Assembly (NCBI GenBank): GCA_046263755.1
Contig: JBJYZC010000025.1
Coordinates: 1-27,387, forward strand
From: Lachnocurva sp029100405
Lineage (GTDB): Bacteria; Bacillota; Clostridia; Lachnospirales; Lachnospiraceae
Direction of reading: 5' to 3'
DNA length: 27,387 nucleotides
The notes under the pieces: generated by a model
Database searches by the model: none
The model's input: the letters and a program-made list of their open reading frames with translations, nothing else
Told to the model about the DNA's origin: nothing
Part shown: positions 8,898-15,947 of the stretch, in pieces
Numbering within the stretch: position 1 is the stretch's first letter
Layout of the letters: each line of letters opens with the position of its first letter
Position numbers and translations under genes: made by a program

Positions 8898-8998
8898 TAG
8901 CAGCGGGATGCGACATCAAAACCGCGGATCTATCCTTCGTCCCAATGACAACTCCCTGTTCATCAGGCACTTTACGCTTTGATATCTACTCTGCATTT
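8898..8998 (-). ncRNA. Tetrahydrofolate (THF) riboswitch aptamer
   Basis: Read on the minus strand, the conserved blocks of the THF-I class appear in order: GAGTAGA, GCGTAAAGTG, GGGAGTTG, GGGACGAA, CCGCGGT and CGCATCCCGCT. GATATCAAA pairs with TTTGATGTC as P2, CCTG/CAGG forms a P3-type stem, and GCAG/CTGC closes P1. It lies in the leader of folT, the usual place for this class. Identified by eye from the published consensus; a covariance search would confirm the limits. Confidence 0.93.
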
Positions 8999-9038
8999 GT
9001 CTCTGGGTGCTTGCACCCTGTTTTTTGATTACGCCTAC

Positions 9039-9067
9039 ATGATACGTTATCCTTTCTGTCTATGCAA
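9039..9067 (-). promoter_or_regulatory. Promoter of the riboswitch-folT operon
   Basis: On the minus strand, TTGCAT (plus 9062-9067), a 17-bp spacer and TATCAT (plus 9039-9044) fit a housekeeping sigma promoter. The transcript would start near 9032, about 35 nt before the aptamer. The leader between contains a short GGGTGC/GCACCC hairpin (9005-9018). Confidence 0.7.
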
Positions 9068-9182
9068 TTGAATTATTTTCAAGTTGACAGAAGGACCATA
9101 AAGAAGGATAAGTGTCCCTTCGTTTTAACGGCATGCACCGTCAGGGTCTTATGTTCACGTTTCAGGCAAAACGATAAGAACA

Positions 9183-9983
9183 TCAGAATACCACAGGCTC
9201 GGTACTCCCATGTACCATGAACTTCATTTTGGGATTGGCCTTGGACATGGCAAGCACCCCGTCCGCATAAACCGGGAAGGGCTCGTCTCCTTCAAAGCCA
9301 TTTTCCATAATGTATCTTGCGGCCGCTTCCATGGTTGGGAAGATCTCGAGGACCCGGTCGCCATTGGGAAGTTGTCCGGTCCGATAGTAGAGGCGGTCAT
9401 TTTCCGCCGGAATCCGGGCCGTAAATCCCGGCATGACGGACCCATACAGGTTTCGCTTCAGATGAAGATGCAGGTCATGGCGGATCGCCTTCAAGTCATG
9501 CAAACTGTAATGAGATTGGTTTTGAAGCAGATCGCTATTTGCAGCCGGAGTCTTTTCCAAGGCCTCCACCAGATCCGAAACACTGCAGTAGGAATCCGTC
9601 AATGCCATCATTCGGATATTCTTCAAGCGAAGCAGCGAACTCTTGGCAAAACGTACTGTCTGGCCGTATTTGCTGGCGATCCCTTTCGATGCATAGGAAT
9701 AGAGATCGTAATCGCTGATCGTGTCAAAAAGGTTTACATTTTCTAAGAAATGTGCCTGTTTCCCGGCCTTGTTGTCCATGGTCAGGCTGGCCCAGGCGGC
9801 ATTTGGGAAGTTCCCGTGCAGCCGGATGGCTGTGATGGAAATATAGCCCAGGCTGCTGTTTCCCTCACAGCAGGCCTTGAGCGGCAGAGCCGGAGGGTTG
9901 ACAAGGTTGTAGCCCCGGATGATGCCTTCGAGTTCCGTGACATCGCCCAAGGGGTGTGTTTCTATGACGGTGAAATAAAACAT
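9183..9983 (-). CDS. Hypothetical protein, 266 residues, downstream of the MATE exporter
   Basis: No family recognised. The frame is open further upstream, to 10184, but that would overlap the MATE gene. The ATG at 9983 (MFYFTVIETHPLG) has an AAAGGA ribosome site and fits better. The protein has no signal peptide or membrane helix. It begins with alternating strands, has an Asn/Asp-rich middle (HFLENVNLFDTISDYDLYSYASKG), a helical segment, and a C-terminal part (VLEIFPTMEAAARYIMENGF...PVYADGVLAMSK) that reads like a small alpha/beta domain. It follows the MATE gene on the same strand by 98 nt and may be co-transcribed. The gap contains an 11-bp direct repeat (10013-10034). I infer no function. 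Confidence 0.75.
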   Translation of the reverse strand: MFYFTVIETHPLGDVTELEGIIRGYNLVNPPALPLKACCEGNSSLGYISITAIRLHGNFPNAAWASLTMDNKAGKQAHFLENVNLFDTISDYDLYSYASKGIASKYGQTVRFAKSSLLRLKNIRMMALTDSYCSVSDLVEALEKTPAANSDLLQNQSHYSLHDLKAIRHDLHLHLKRNLYGSVMPGFTARIPAENDRLYYRTGQLPNGDRVLEIFPTMEAAARYIMENGFEGDEPFPVYADGVLAMSKANPKMKFMVHGSTEPVVF

Positions 9984-10012
9984 GTTTTTTCCTTTCTTAT
10001 GGATGGCCTTGG

Positions 10013-10034
10013 TCTTCTGCAAATCTTCTGCAAA
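10013..10034. repeat. 11-bp tandem repeat TCTTCTGCAAA x2
   Basis: Two perfect adjacent copies, followed by a partial third (TCTTCT), lie in the spacer between the MATE gene and the 266-residue gene. It is one of several short intergenic tandem repeats in the window. Confidence 0.7.
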
Positions 10035-10081
10035 TCTTCTTCCAATCAGAAATGATTTTGCAATCTGATCATGCTTTTTCT

Positions 10082-11455
10082 TCAGTCCGTCCAGCTCTGC
10101 ATTTTCCGAAAGATTTTCGGCTGGCGGATCATGTAATAGAGGATGATAACGGCTGCGGTCAGGAAATAACTGATCGGATAGCAATAGAGGATGGCCGTAA
10201 GTGAGCCGTTTCTTGTAATAACAAGGAGCCAGATGGCCCGGAAGGCACAGATGCCGACCAGGTTGGCGAGGGTGGAAAAGAGGACATCATTTTCCGCCCG
10301 GAGCACGGAGGACAGGATCTCAATAAAGCAGAAGACCCAGTAATAGGGAGCGACCGATTTTGCCATGATCTGTCCGATCCGGATGACGTCCGGACTGGAG
10401 TCGAAGAAGCGGATGAGATAGGGGGAGGTATGAACGACGAGGAAACCGGCAATGATGGAACAAATGAGTTCGATCAAAAGGACTTGTCGGCAGGCTTTTC
10501 GGATCCGGTCGGATTTCCTTGCTCCGTAATTTTGTCCGACGAAGGTGGTGATCGATATGCTGAAGGCCTGATTGATCAGCCACCAGATGACATCGATCCG
10601 GCCATAGGCGGTCCAGGCCGCGACGGCATTGACGCCAAATCCATTGATGGAAGCCTGAAGGATCATATTGGAAATCGTGAACATGGAGGAAGCGATGGCG
10701 GTTGGAAAGCCGATGCGAAGGATCCGGATCATGATGCCATAGTGAAAGCGGATGCGGCGAAATTCAAGCTTCATGCCAGGCGTCTTCCTGGCAAGGATAA
10801 AGGATACGGCGCAGGCGGAGAAGGCCTGGGAGATCACGGTTGCGATTGCAGCACCGAGAACGCCCATGGAGAAGACGGCAACAAAAAGAAGGTCCAAAAC
10901 AATGTTGACAAGGCTTGCCAGGATCAAAATATAGAGCGGCCGCCTGGAGTCTCCGATGGCTCGAAGGATGCCGGTTCCCATGTTATAGATCAGGGTGAAG
11001 ATCAGGCCGGCCATAAGGATTCGAACGTATGTGGCGGAGTCTCCCATCAGAGCCTTTGGGGTCTTCAGAAGATGGAGAAGAGGGTTTGAAAGAAGGATGC
11101 CGACAGTTCCAAGCACAATGCCGCCGACGATCGAAAAGGCATAGGCAGTATGCAGAGTGATATCGACATTCTTCTCATCTTTTGCTCCGAAATATTGGGC
11201 CAGGATCACGCTGGCTCCGGAGGAAAGTCCGGTAAAGAAGGTGAAGATAAAGTTTACGATCTGGCCGGAGGATCCGCCGACGGATGCCAGGGCTTCGGAC
11301 CCTGCAAATTGACCGACGACAAGTGCATCGACAGTATTGTATAATTGCTGGAAGATGGCGCCGATCAGGATCGGTACAAAGAAGAAGAGGATCCCTTTCC
11401 AGATGGGACCTGTAGTAAGTGCGCTTGTATTGGTTTTGCTTGTAGTATGTTTCAT
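10082..11455 (-). CDS. MATE-family multidrug/toxin efflux transporter
   Basis: 457 residues, the usual length for the MATE family, with about twelve membrane helices in two similar halves. The N-terminal half contains the family-typical sequence LIGAIFQQLYNTVDALVVGQ followed by SGQIVNF; the second half has the matching FPTAIASSMFTISNMILQ and GQNYGARKSDRIRKA. MATE proteins export cationic drugs or metabolites in exchange for sodium or protons at the cytoplasmic membrane; substrate cannot be read from sequence. The closest general type is the DinF/NorM-like group common in Clostridia. The ATG at 11455 lacks a strong ribosome site. It is divergent from the sce7726-type gene across a spacer with a triple 13-bp repeat. 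Confidence 0.93.
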   Translation of the reverse strand: MKHTTSKTNTSALTTGPIWKGILFFFVPILIGAIFQQLYNTVDALVVGQFAGSEALASVGGSSGQIVNFIFTFFTGLSSGASVILAQYFGAKDEKNVDITLHTAYAFSIVGGIVLGTVGILLSNPLLHLLKTPKALMGDSATYVRILMAGLIFTLIYNMGTGILRAIGDSRRPLYILILASLVNIVLDLLFVAVFSMGVLGAAIATVISQAFSACAVSFILARKTPGMKLEFRRIRFHYGIMIRILRIGFPTAIASSMFTISNMILQASINGFGVNAVAAWTAYGRIDVIWWLINQAFSISITTFVGQNYGARKSDRIRKACRQVLLIELICSIIAGFLVVHTSPYLIRFFDSSPDVIRIGQIMAKSVAPYYWVFCFIEILSSVLRAENDVLFSTLANLVGICAFRAIWLLVITRNGSLTAILYCYPISYFLTAAVIILYYMIRQPKIFRKMQSWTD

Positions 11456-11476
11456 AAGATCTATAGAGATTTCGTA

Positions 11477-11515
11477 TTGTATTTACTTCTTGTATTTACT
11501 TCTTGTATTTACTTC
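11477..11515. repeat. Three perfect 13-bp tandem copies of TTGTATTTACTTC
   Basis: Copies at 11477-11489, 11490-11502 and 11503-11515, in the upstream region of the MATE gene; on that gene's strand each reads GAAGTAAATACAA. The perfect palindrome TTGAAATTCAA (11522-11532) lies next to it. It could be a repeated operator or a promoter-spacing variable element. Confidence 0.85.
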
Positions 11516-11620
11516 GAATCATTGAAATTCAAGTTGTAATGCGGTGGACTGCAGCTTACTTTATAGTATCTCTGAATCAGTCATTTCCGCAAGGGAAAGC
11601 AGAAAGAATAGGGATTTTTT

Positions 11621-12274
11621 ATGATACACGATAAGGACATGCGGGAACCGCTTTTCTTCTATTTAGAGGAAAAGCTGGGAAAGTGCAGAATTTTTGAAGA
11701 GAAAGTCATCGGCAAGGCCCGGGCAGATCTGATGCTGGTCTTACCTGAGGAGATCTGGGGCCTGGAGATCAAAAGCGATGCAGACAACTACAGCCGGCTT
11801 TCGGACCAGGTGACCGAATACGATCGATATTTTGACCGAAACCTTGTTGTTGTCGGATCCAGGCATGCAAGCCATATCGCGGAGCATGTGCCGGATTACT
11901 GGGGCATCCTCTCAGTGGAATATCTGCCGGAGGAAGAGCAATTTGATTTCTACCTCCTGCGCCAACCCAAAGAGAATCCTCATCGGACAATGAAACGGAA
12001 GATGAGTCTGCTCTGGCGGCCGGAGCTGGCCCACATCCAGGCCATCCATGGCATGCCGGCCTTAAAAAACTTAAGTAAACTCCACGTCAGGAATCGAATT
12101 ATCGAAGAGATCCCCCAGGAGATCCTGCAGACCGATATCAGTAATGAACTATTTGAACGCGACTATTCCTCCATTCAGGATGAGATCAATTGTTTCCGTA
12201 CAGAAAACGGAAGGAAACCACGACAGAAGCGGCCTGTCAAGAAACGGAAATATAGACCAAAGTTTAAAAACTGA
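11621..12274 (+). CDS. sce7726-family protein, PD-(D/E)XK nuclease-like fold
   Basis: 217 residues. The N-terminal half matches the sce7726 pattern: E26-E27, then RADLMLV with D36, then LEIKSDADNYSRLSDQ with E49-x-K51, and EYDRYFDRNLVVVG. D36, E49 and K51 are the expected catalytic triad of a PD-(D/E)XK nuclease. The C-terminus is strongly basic (KPRQKRPVKKRKYRPK), consistent with nucleic-acid binding. The family's role is not established; members often occur alone or near mobile DNA, and no partner gene is visible. A ribosome site AGGGA lies about 7 nt before the ATG. Family call is confident, nuclease activity inferred. Confidence 0.8.
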   Translation: MIHDKDMREPLFFYLEEKLGKCRIFEEKVIGKARADLMLVLPEEIWGLEIKSDADNYSRLSDQVTEYDRYFDRNLVVVGSRHASHIAEHVPDYWGILSVEYLPEEEQFDFYLLRQPKENPHRTMKRKMSLLWRPELAHIQAIHGMPALKNLSKLHVRNRIIEEIPQEILQTDISNELFERDYSSIQDEINCFRTENGRKPRQKRPVKKRKYRPKFKN

Positions 12275-12300
12275 GAAAAAATTCACAAAGCCTTAAGGGA

Positions 12301-12341
12301 TTGAACACAATTTGAACACAGAAATTTTTTATATTGATACT
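12301..12341 (+). promoter_or_regulatory. Candidate promoter with duplicated TTGAACACA, before a short non-coding unit
   Basis: TTGAACACA occurs twice, 11 bp apart (12301 and 12312). The second copy supplies a -35 (TTGAAC), and after an 18-bp spacer GATACT (12336-12341) is a possible -10 (4 of 6). The helical-turn spacing of the repeats suggests a regulator could bind here. Moderate evidence only. Confidence 0.4.
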
Positions 12342-12418
12342 GTCGAAAGGAAATAAACCTTTCAAATTTTCATAATCCTCCCCCATACAAACCGATGCAG
12401 CGATGCATCGGTTTTTTC
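12342..12418 (+). ncRNA. Candidate small RNA with C-rich single strand and terminator
   Basis: After the candidate promoter there is a hairpin GAAAGG (12345-12350) / CCTTTC (12358-12363), an unpaired segment containing CCTCCCCC (12377-12384), and a strong terminator. No convincing ORF covers it. C-rich loops in Gram-positive regulatory RNAs are known to pair with ribosome binding sites. It could equally be the 3' end of the sce7726-gene transcript, whose stop lies at 12274. Confidence 0.4.
12389..12418 (+). terminator. Intrinsic terminator
   Basis: ACCGATGCA (12391-12399), loop GCGA, TGCATCGGT (12404-12412), with T's at 12412-12417. It serves the sce7726-type gene, a small RNA, or both. The remaining spacer to 12540 shows nothing I can assign. 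Confidence 0.88.
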
Positions 12419-12539
12419 TTGAAGGTAGTCTTTGTTCATTGAAAGCATTTCTGCAACGGCTTGCCGGTTTTCCCATGCCTCGCCAGGGCTATTTGAAGGG
12501 TGTTATAGAGAAAAGACCGACAGGGCGACGGGGAAGGAT

Positions 12540-12568
12540 TTGAAGAATCTGTATGCTGAGCTTATAAT
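12540..12568 (+). promoter_or_regulatory. Promoter of the ribokinase gene
   Basis: TTGAAG (12540-12545), a 17-bp spacer and a perfect TATAAT (12563-12568). The transcript would start near 12575, leaving a leader of about 70 nt before the ATG at 12646. Confidence 0.75.
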
Positions 12569-12645
12569 AAAGTTAAGTATTCAGAAGACCAATGAAATGA
12601 TGGGAATCGATGCAGCTGCCTGACAGGACAGAAAGAGGGAAAACA

Positions 12646-13719
12646 ATGCGGATCTTAAATTTTGGCTCTTTAAATATCGACTATGTCTATCAGGTGGACC
12701 ACATGGTAAAGCGCGGGGAGACGCTTTCGTCCGGTGGTCGGGCTGTTTTCACAGGCGGCAAAGGTCTGAATCAGTCCATCGCCTTAGCCCGGGCCGGCCT
12801 TCCGGTTTGGCATGCGGGAAATGTAGGCCGTGACGGAGATCTCCTCTTAAAGGAGTTAAAGGATTCCGGCGTAGATACCTCTCTGGTTCGCGTTCTTTCG
12901 GATCAGCCGAGCGGTCATACCGTGATTCAGAATGATAAGGAGGGAGATAACTGTATCCTCCTCTATGGCGGCGCAAATCAGGCCGTGACGGAGGAAGAAG
13001 TGGATGCTGTTCTGTCTCACTTTTCAGCCGGAGACTGGCTGGTTTTGCAGAATGAGATCAATGAACTGCCCTATATCGTAAGAAGGGCCAAAGACAAGGG
13101 AATGAGGATCGTCTTAAATCCTTCGCCCATGAATGAGAAAATCCTGGACTTGCCCCTGGAGGATATTGAACTTTTCTTCATTAATGAAATTGAAGCCGTG
13201 CAGTTGATCCGGGGGTTGGAGGAGAAAACCGAGCAGAAAGTCACGAGAAAGCAGACGGACATGGATCAATATTTCTCTGAAACCGATGGTCCCGACTGGA
13301 AGAAGATCCGCCTGGCACTGCTGGAGCTTCTGCCCAAAGGTCATTTTGTCTTGACCATGGGCTCCTTCGGAGCGGTCTATTTTTCCAAAGAAGATGCTCT
13401 CTATCAGCCGGCGGAGAAAGTCAAAGCAGTGGACACTACTGCGGCGGGCGATACATTCACCGGTTATTTCCTGGCAGGGATATTAGGTGCCGGGGAGAAG
13501 AGGACCATCGACAAAGACAACACAGTGGCAAGGGAGACCTCGAGAGAGACATCCAAGGACTGGAATTCTTCTGAAGAATCGATGGACCAAGATGTCTATG
13601 CTCCAAACCGCATTCAAAACAGCCTGGCCTTGGCCAGTCACGCGGCGTCTATCGCAGTTACCAGGCATGGTGCGGCGCCGTCGATCCCCAGTCTAAAAGA
13701 AGTGGGAAGCGGGATTTAA
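12646..13719 (+). CDS. rbsK: Ribokinase, PfkB-family sugar kinase
   Basis: 357 residues from the ATG at 12646, which has an AGAGGGA ribosome site; the longer frame from 12610 adds a poorly supported 12 residues. It has the PfkB motifs: an N-terminal NFGSLNIDYVY strand, GGKGLNQSIALARAG, a phosphate-site NPSPMNEK, NEIEA near residue 180 typical of ribokinases, and the C-terminal signature DTTAAGDTFTGYF with catalytic D269. It would phosphorylate ribose or a similar sugar or nucleoside with ATP. Two polar inserts are unusual: about 190-215 and a 35-40 residue Asp/Glu/Ser/Thr-rich stretch at about 284-321 between the catalytic helix and the last helices, making it longer than the usual 300-310 residues. 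No sugar transporter is adjacent, so the exact substrate is uncertain. Confidence 0.85.
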   Translation: MRILNFGSLNIDYVYQVDHMVKRGETLSSGGRAVFTGGKGLNQSIALARAGLPVWHAGNVGRDGDLLLKELKDSGVDTSLVRVLSDQPSGHTVIQNDKEGDNCILLYGGANQAVTEEEVDAVLSHFSAGDWLVLQNEINELPYIVRRAKDKGMRIVLNPSPMNEKILDLPLEDIELFFINEIEAVQLIRGLEEKTEQKVTRKQTDMDQYFSETDGPDWKKIRLALLELLPKGHFVLTMGSFGAVYFSKEDALYQPAEKVKAVDTTAAGDTFTGYFLAGILGAGEKRTIDKDNTVARETSRETSKDWNSSEESMDQDVYAPNRIQNSLALASHAASIAVTRHGAAPSIPSLKEVGSGI

Positions 13720-13757
13720 GGGTGTCTTGATTGCAGTATGGTGGAAAGAGAAAGCCT

Positions 13758-13784
13758 CGACTTCCAATGCTGAGCATGAAGTCG
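13758..13784 (+). other. Intercistronic hairpin between the ribokinase and the membrane protein
   Basis: CGACTTC (13758-13764) pairs with GAAGTCG (13778-13784), enclosing ATGC/GCAT around a TGA loop with a two-base CA bulge. No T-run follows. It may protect or separate the mRNA segments of the two genes; function is inferred. Confidence 0.5.
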
Positions 13785-13828
13785 GAGTAGTTCATGTGGT
13801 TGAGCAGTAGAAGAGAGTTGTCGTTCCC

Positions 13829-14758
13829 ATGGAGAAGAGATCCGGAAATAAGGTCATCGATAGTACATGTTACCTCATTGTTGTTTTTCTAATGGTATTA
13901 CTGTCGCTTCTGGTGCATGAAAAAGAAGTGATTTTTCCGGAGGTAGGGGCAATCGCAGCTGGCATGTTTCTGACACCGCATCGTTCCTGGATGACCAATG
14001 GGAAGAGACTGTTTCTCTTTCTTCTGGTCTGCGGCGTCTTAGGTATGGCAATTGTCCGTTTCCTTCCGTTACCGCTCAGCCTGCAGATGATCCTGGCCTA
14101 TTGCCTGGCGCTTCTGATCCAGTCTCTGTCGAAAACTTCCTTCATGCCCATGATCTCTGCCCTGGTTCTTCCGGTTTTACTTCAGACGAAGTCGGTCTGG
14201 TATCTGATTTCTTTGGTTCTCTTTTCGCTTTTGATCCTTCTGATTCGCCGGGCCCTGGTTCGGCGCGGTTTGAAATATGAGGAGGAATTTATACCGGTCC
14301 GGATACAGCTCCCCTGGAAACTGACCCTTTTTCGGATCCTGGTGGCAAGCGGTATGATTCTTCTTGCCGTAAAAAGCGGCTGGCGATTTATGGCGGCACC
14401 TCCGCTTCTCGTAGCTTTCACTGAATTATCTGCCTATCAGAATCGGGTCATCCGCCTGCATCCGATCCGGGTCATTGTGCTCTTGACTTTGTCTGCGGCA
14501 GCCGGCTCCTATGTTCGACTGGCTTTCAGCGGTCTGCCGGAAGGAAGCCTTTTGATCAGCTTGCTTTTATCGTCGGTTCTCTTTCTTTTGGTTTTCTACC
14601 ATACCGGGCCCATGGTTCCGCCTGCCGGAGCAGCCATGGTTCTGGCTTATTTGGCCCCTAAGGAGTCGCTCTATCTTTATCCCCTGCAGATCGGAATCGG
14701 AATCTCGGTCTACGTGGGCCTGACTTGCCTTAGAAATCTGTGGATGGAGAAGAAGTGA
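13829..14758 (+). CDS. HPP-like integral membrane protein
   Basis: 309 residues, almost entirely hydrophobic. It appears to be an internal duplication: each half has a Pro-Glu or Pro-Pro re-entrant-like segment (FPEVGAIAAGMFLTP; MAAPPLLVAF), several helices, and a second Pro-containing segment (SKTSFMPMISALVLPVLL; TGPMVPPAGAAMVLAYLAP). The last motif resembles the HPP family, bacterial transporter-like proteins of mostly unknown substrate (nitrite import has been reported for plant members). The call is by motif similarity and is tentative. It lies 109 nt after the ribokinase gene and could share its mRNA. The ribosome site is weak. It converges with the CDF gene; a short TCCATC/GATGGA stem (14782-14802) lies between. 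Confidence 0.55.
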   Translation: MEKRSGNKVIDSTCYLIVVFLMVLLSLLVHEKEVIFPEVGAIAAGMFLTPHRSWMTNGKRLFLFLLVCGVLGMAIVRFLPLPLSLQMILAYCLALLIQSLSKTSFMPMISALVLPVLLQTKSVWYLISLVLFSLLILLIRRALVRRGLKYEEEFIPVRIQLPWKLTLFRILVASGMILLAVKSGWRFMAAPPLLVAFTELSAYQNRVIRLHPIRVIVLLTLSAAAGSYVRLAFSGLPEGSLLISLLLSSVLFLLVFYHTGPMVPPAGAAMVLAYLAPKESLYLYPLQIGIGISVYVGLTCLRNLWMEKK

Positions 14759-14818
14759 CGGCTGCTGTCGGATCGTACTTTTCCATCGTCAGCTGGGATG
14801 GAGAAGAGAAAGTGACTA

Positions 14819-15790
14819 TTAGCTTTGGCTTTCCGCCGAAATACTGGTGTCCGGGATCATCTCGACGTAGACATCGCTGTATTCGATGCGAAGGTCGTCA
14901 GTGATCTCCCAGACGAGTTTGTAGATCTGCTTGAAGTCGATCTGCCCTTGGTCGGGTTTGAAATAAATACCGATCCAGAACATACGGCCGGTTTTTACGA
15001 CATCGAGGAAAGTCATTCGGTAAGGTGCATCGGCCAGGCGGCGTTCGACGACAGTCCGGATTTCTTCCATAATTTCCGGATCGGGTGCAAAAAGCAGGAG
15101 ATCGTGGAGGTTTTCTTTTAACATGGAGAGAGGTTCGAAGACCAGACTTGCGGTTACGATGATAGCAAGAACCGGGTCGACATATGGTGTCAGCCAGGCG
15201 GCCGGGGTCTTTCGAAGGAAGAATTCCATGGCGAAACCGGCACTGATGGCAAGGGTGCTGTAGGAATCCAGCTTCCAGGTGTAGACTTCGGTTGCGATCA
15301 TCGGGGATTCGAAGTCATGTTCCATGTGTTTTAAAACGAGATAGAATACCATGCAAAAAAGGCTGACCAGGATTTCGTAGATGGAGATCAGGCCGCCGTC
15401 GATGACATTTCCTCCGTGCAGGATGGATTGAATATTCTCAACGATCAGGATGATGGAGAGGGCAATCAGGACGAAGGTCTTCGCAACGACCAAAAGGGAT
15501 TCGACGGGATAGAAACCGAAGGAACGCTTCTCGCTGACTTTTTTTCGTGACAGGCGGGGCGAAAGTACAAGCATTGGAAGGAGAAGAACGAGGTCGACGG
15601 AATCCCAGAGACAGTCGGACAGGAGGGTTCTGGAGTGCGTGAGTGCAGCCATGAAAATCTCGGATGCCAGGAAGATGATGCAGCCGACCATGGACAGATT
15701 CAGAATTCGTTTTTCGATTTTGGCGTGCTTCAGCTGGACTTTTCTGGCGTCGATCAATCGGCGGGTTTGCTTGGATTTCGAATCAGACAT
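14819..15790 (-). CDS. Cation diffusion facilitator (CDF) family transporter, atypical metal site
   Basis: 323 residues from the ATG at 15790, preceded by GGAG at 5 nt; the frame stays open upstream to 15949 but passes the promoter and the divergent start, so the shorter form is preferred. It has about six membrane helices and a C-terminal cytoplasmic domain. TM2 carries D59xxxD63 (SDCLWDS). In TM5, where zinc transporters have HxxxD, this protein has T171xxxD175 (TWKLD). The family exports divalent metals (zinc, iron, manganese, cobalt) by proton exchange. Loss of the histidine argues against a standard zinc site; the true substrate is open. Divergent from the ABC gene, with its promoter at 15864-15893. 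Confidence 0.85.
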   Translation of the reverse strand: MSDSKSKQTRRLIDARKVQLKHAKIEKRILNLSMVGCIIFLASEIFMAALTHSRTLLSDCLWDSVDLVLLLPMLVLSPRLSRKKVSEKRSFGFYPVESLLVVAKTFVLIALSIILIVENIQSILHGGNVIDGGLISIYEILVSLFCMVFYLVLKHMEHDFESPMIATEVYTWKLDSYSTLAISAGFAMEFFLRKTPAAWLTPYVDPVLAIIVTASLVFEPLSMLKENLHDLLLFAPDPEIMEEIRTVVERRLADAPYRMTFLDVVKTGRMFWIGIYFKPDQGQIDFKQIYKLVWEITDDLRIEYSDVYVEMIPDTSISAESQS

Positions 15791-15863
15791 GACTTCTCCA
15801 ATGGAATGATAGGTGCAGGATCGCTCTTCATTTCTTTCGTTGATTTCACTGTAACTTTTTATC

Positions 15864-15893
15864 AGTATAACCCCCGACCGGGGAATCGGGCAA
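15864..15893 (-). promoter_or_regulatory. CDF gene promoter with an inverted repeat between -35 and -10
   Basis: On the minus strand: TTGCCC (plus 15888-15893), 18-bp spacer, TATACT (plus 15864-15869, 5 of 6). The spacer holds a perfect dyad CCCCG-AC-CGGGG (15872-15883). A dyad inside the spacer is where MerR-type activators or steric repressors bind, so metal control is possible. The spacer length is near normal, so this is a candidate only. Confidence 0.55.
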
Positions 15894-15947
15894 GTTCGCA
15901 TAGGACATAGGGCACTTTTGATTTTTAGTCTAATAAGAGGAAATAGC

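Noticed and set aside
9005..9026. Plus-strand hairpin followed by six T's, like a terminator
   Set aside because: No plus-strand gene leads into it; stem is only six pairs with a two-base loop. It is more likely part of the folT leader.
8840..9028. 62-codon plus-strand ORF upstream of folT
   Set aside because: It lies over the THF riboswitch on the opposite strand and has no ribosome site.
9984..10184. 67-residue N-terminal extension of the 266-residue protein
   Set aside because: It overlaps the end of the MATE gene, has a low-complexity sequence and no ribosome site.
10430..11089. 219-codon plus-strand ORF inside the MATE gene
   Set aside because: Asp/Gly-rich antisense shadow of a clear membrane transporter.
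12432..12623. 63-codon ORF before the ribokinase gene
   Set aside because: No ribosome site, no start of quality, and the ribokinase promoter lies inside it.
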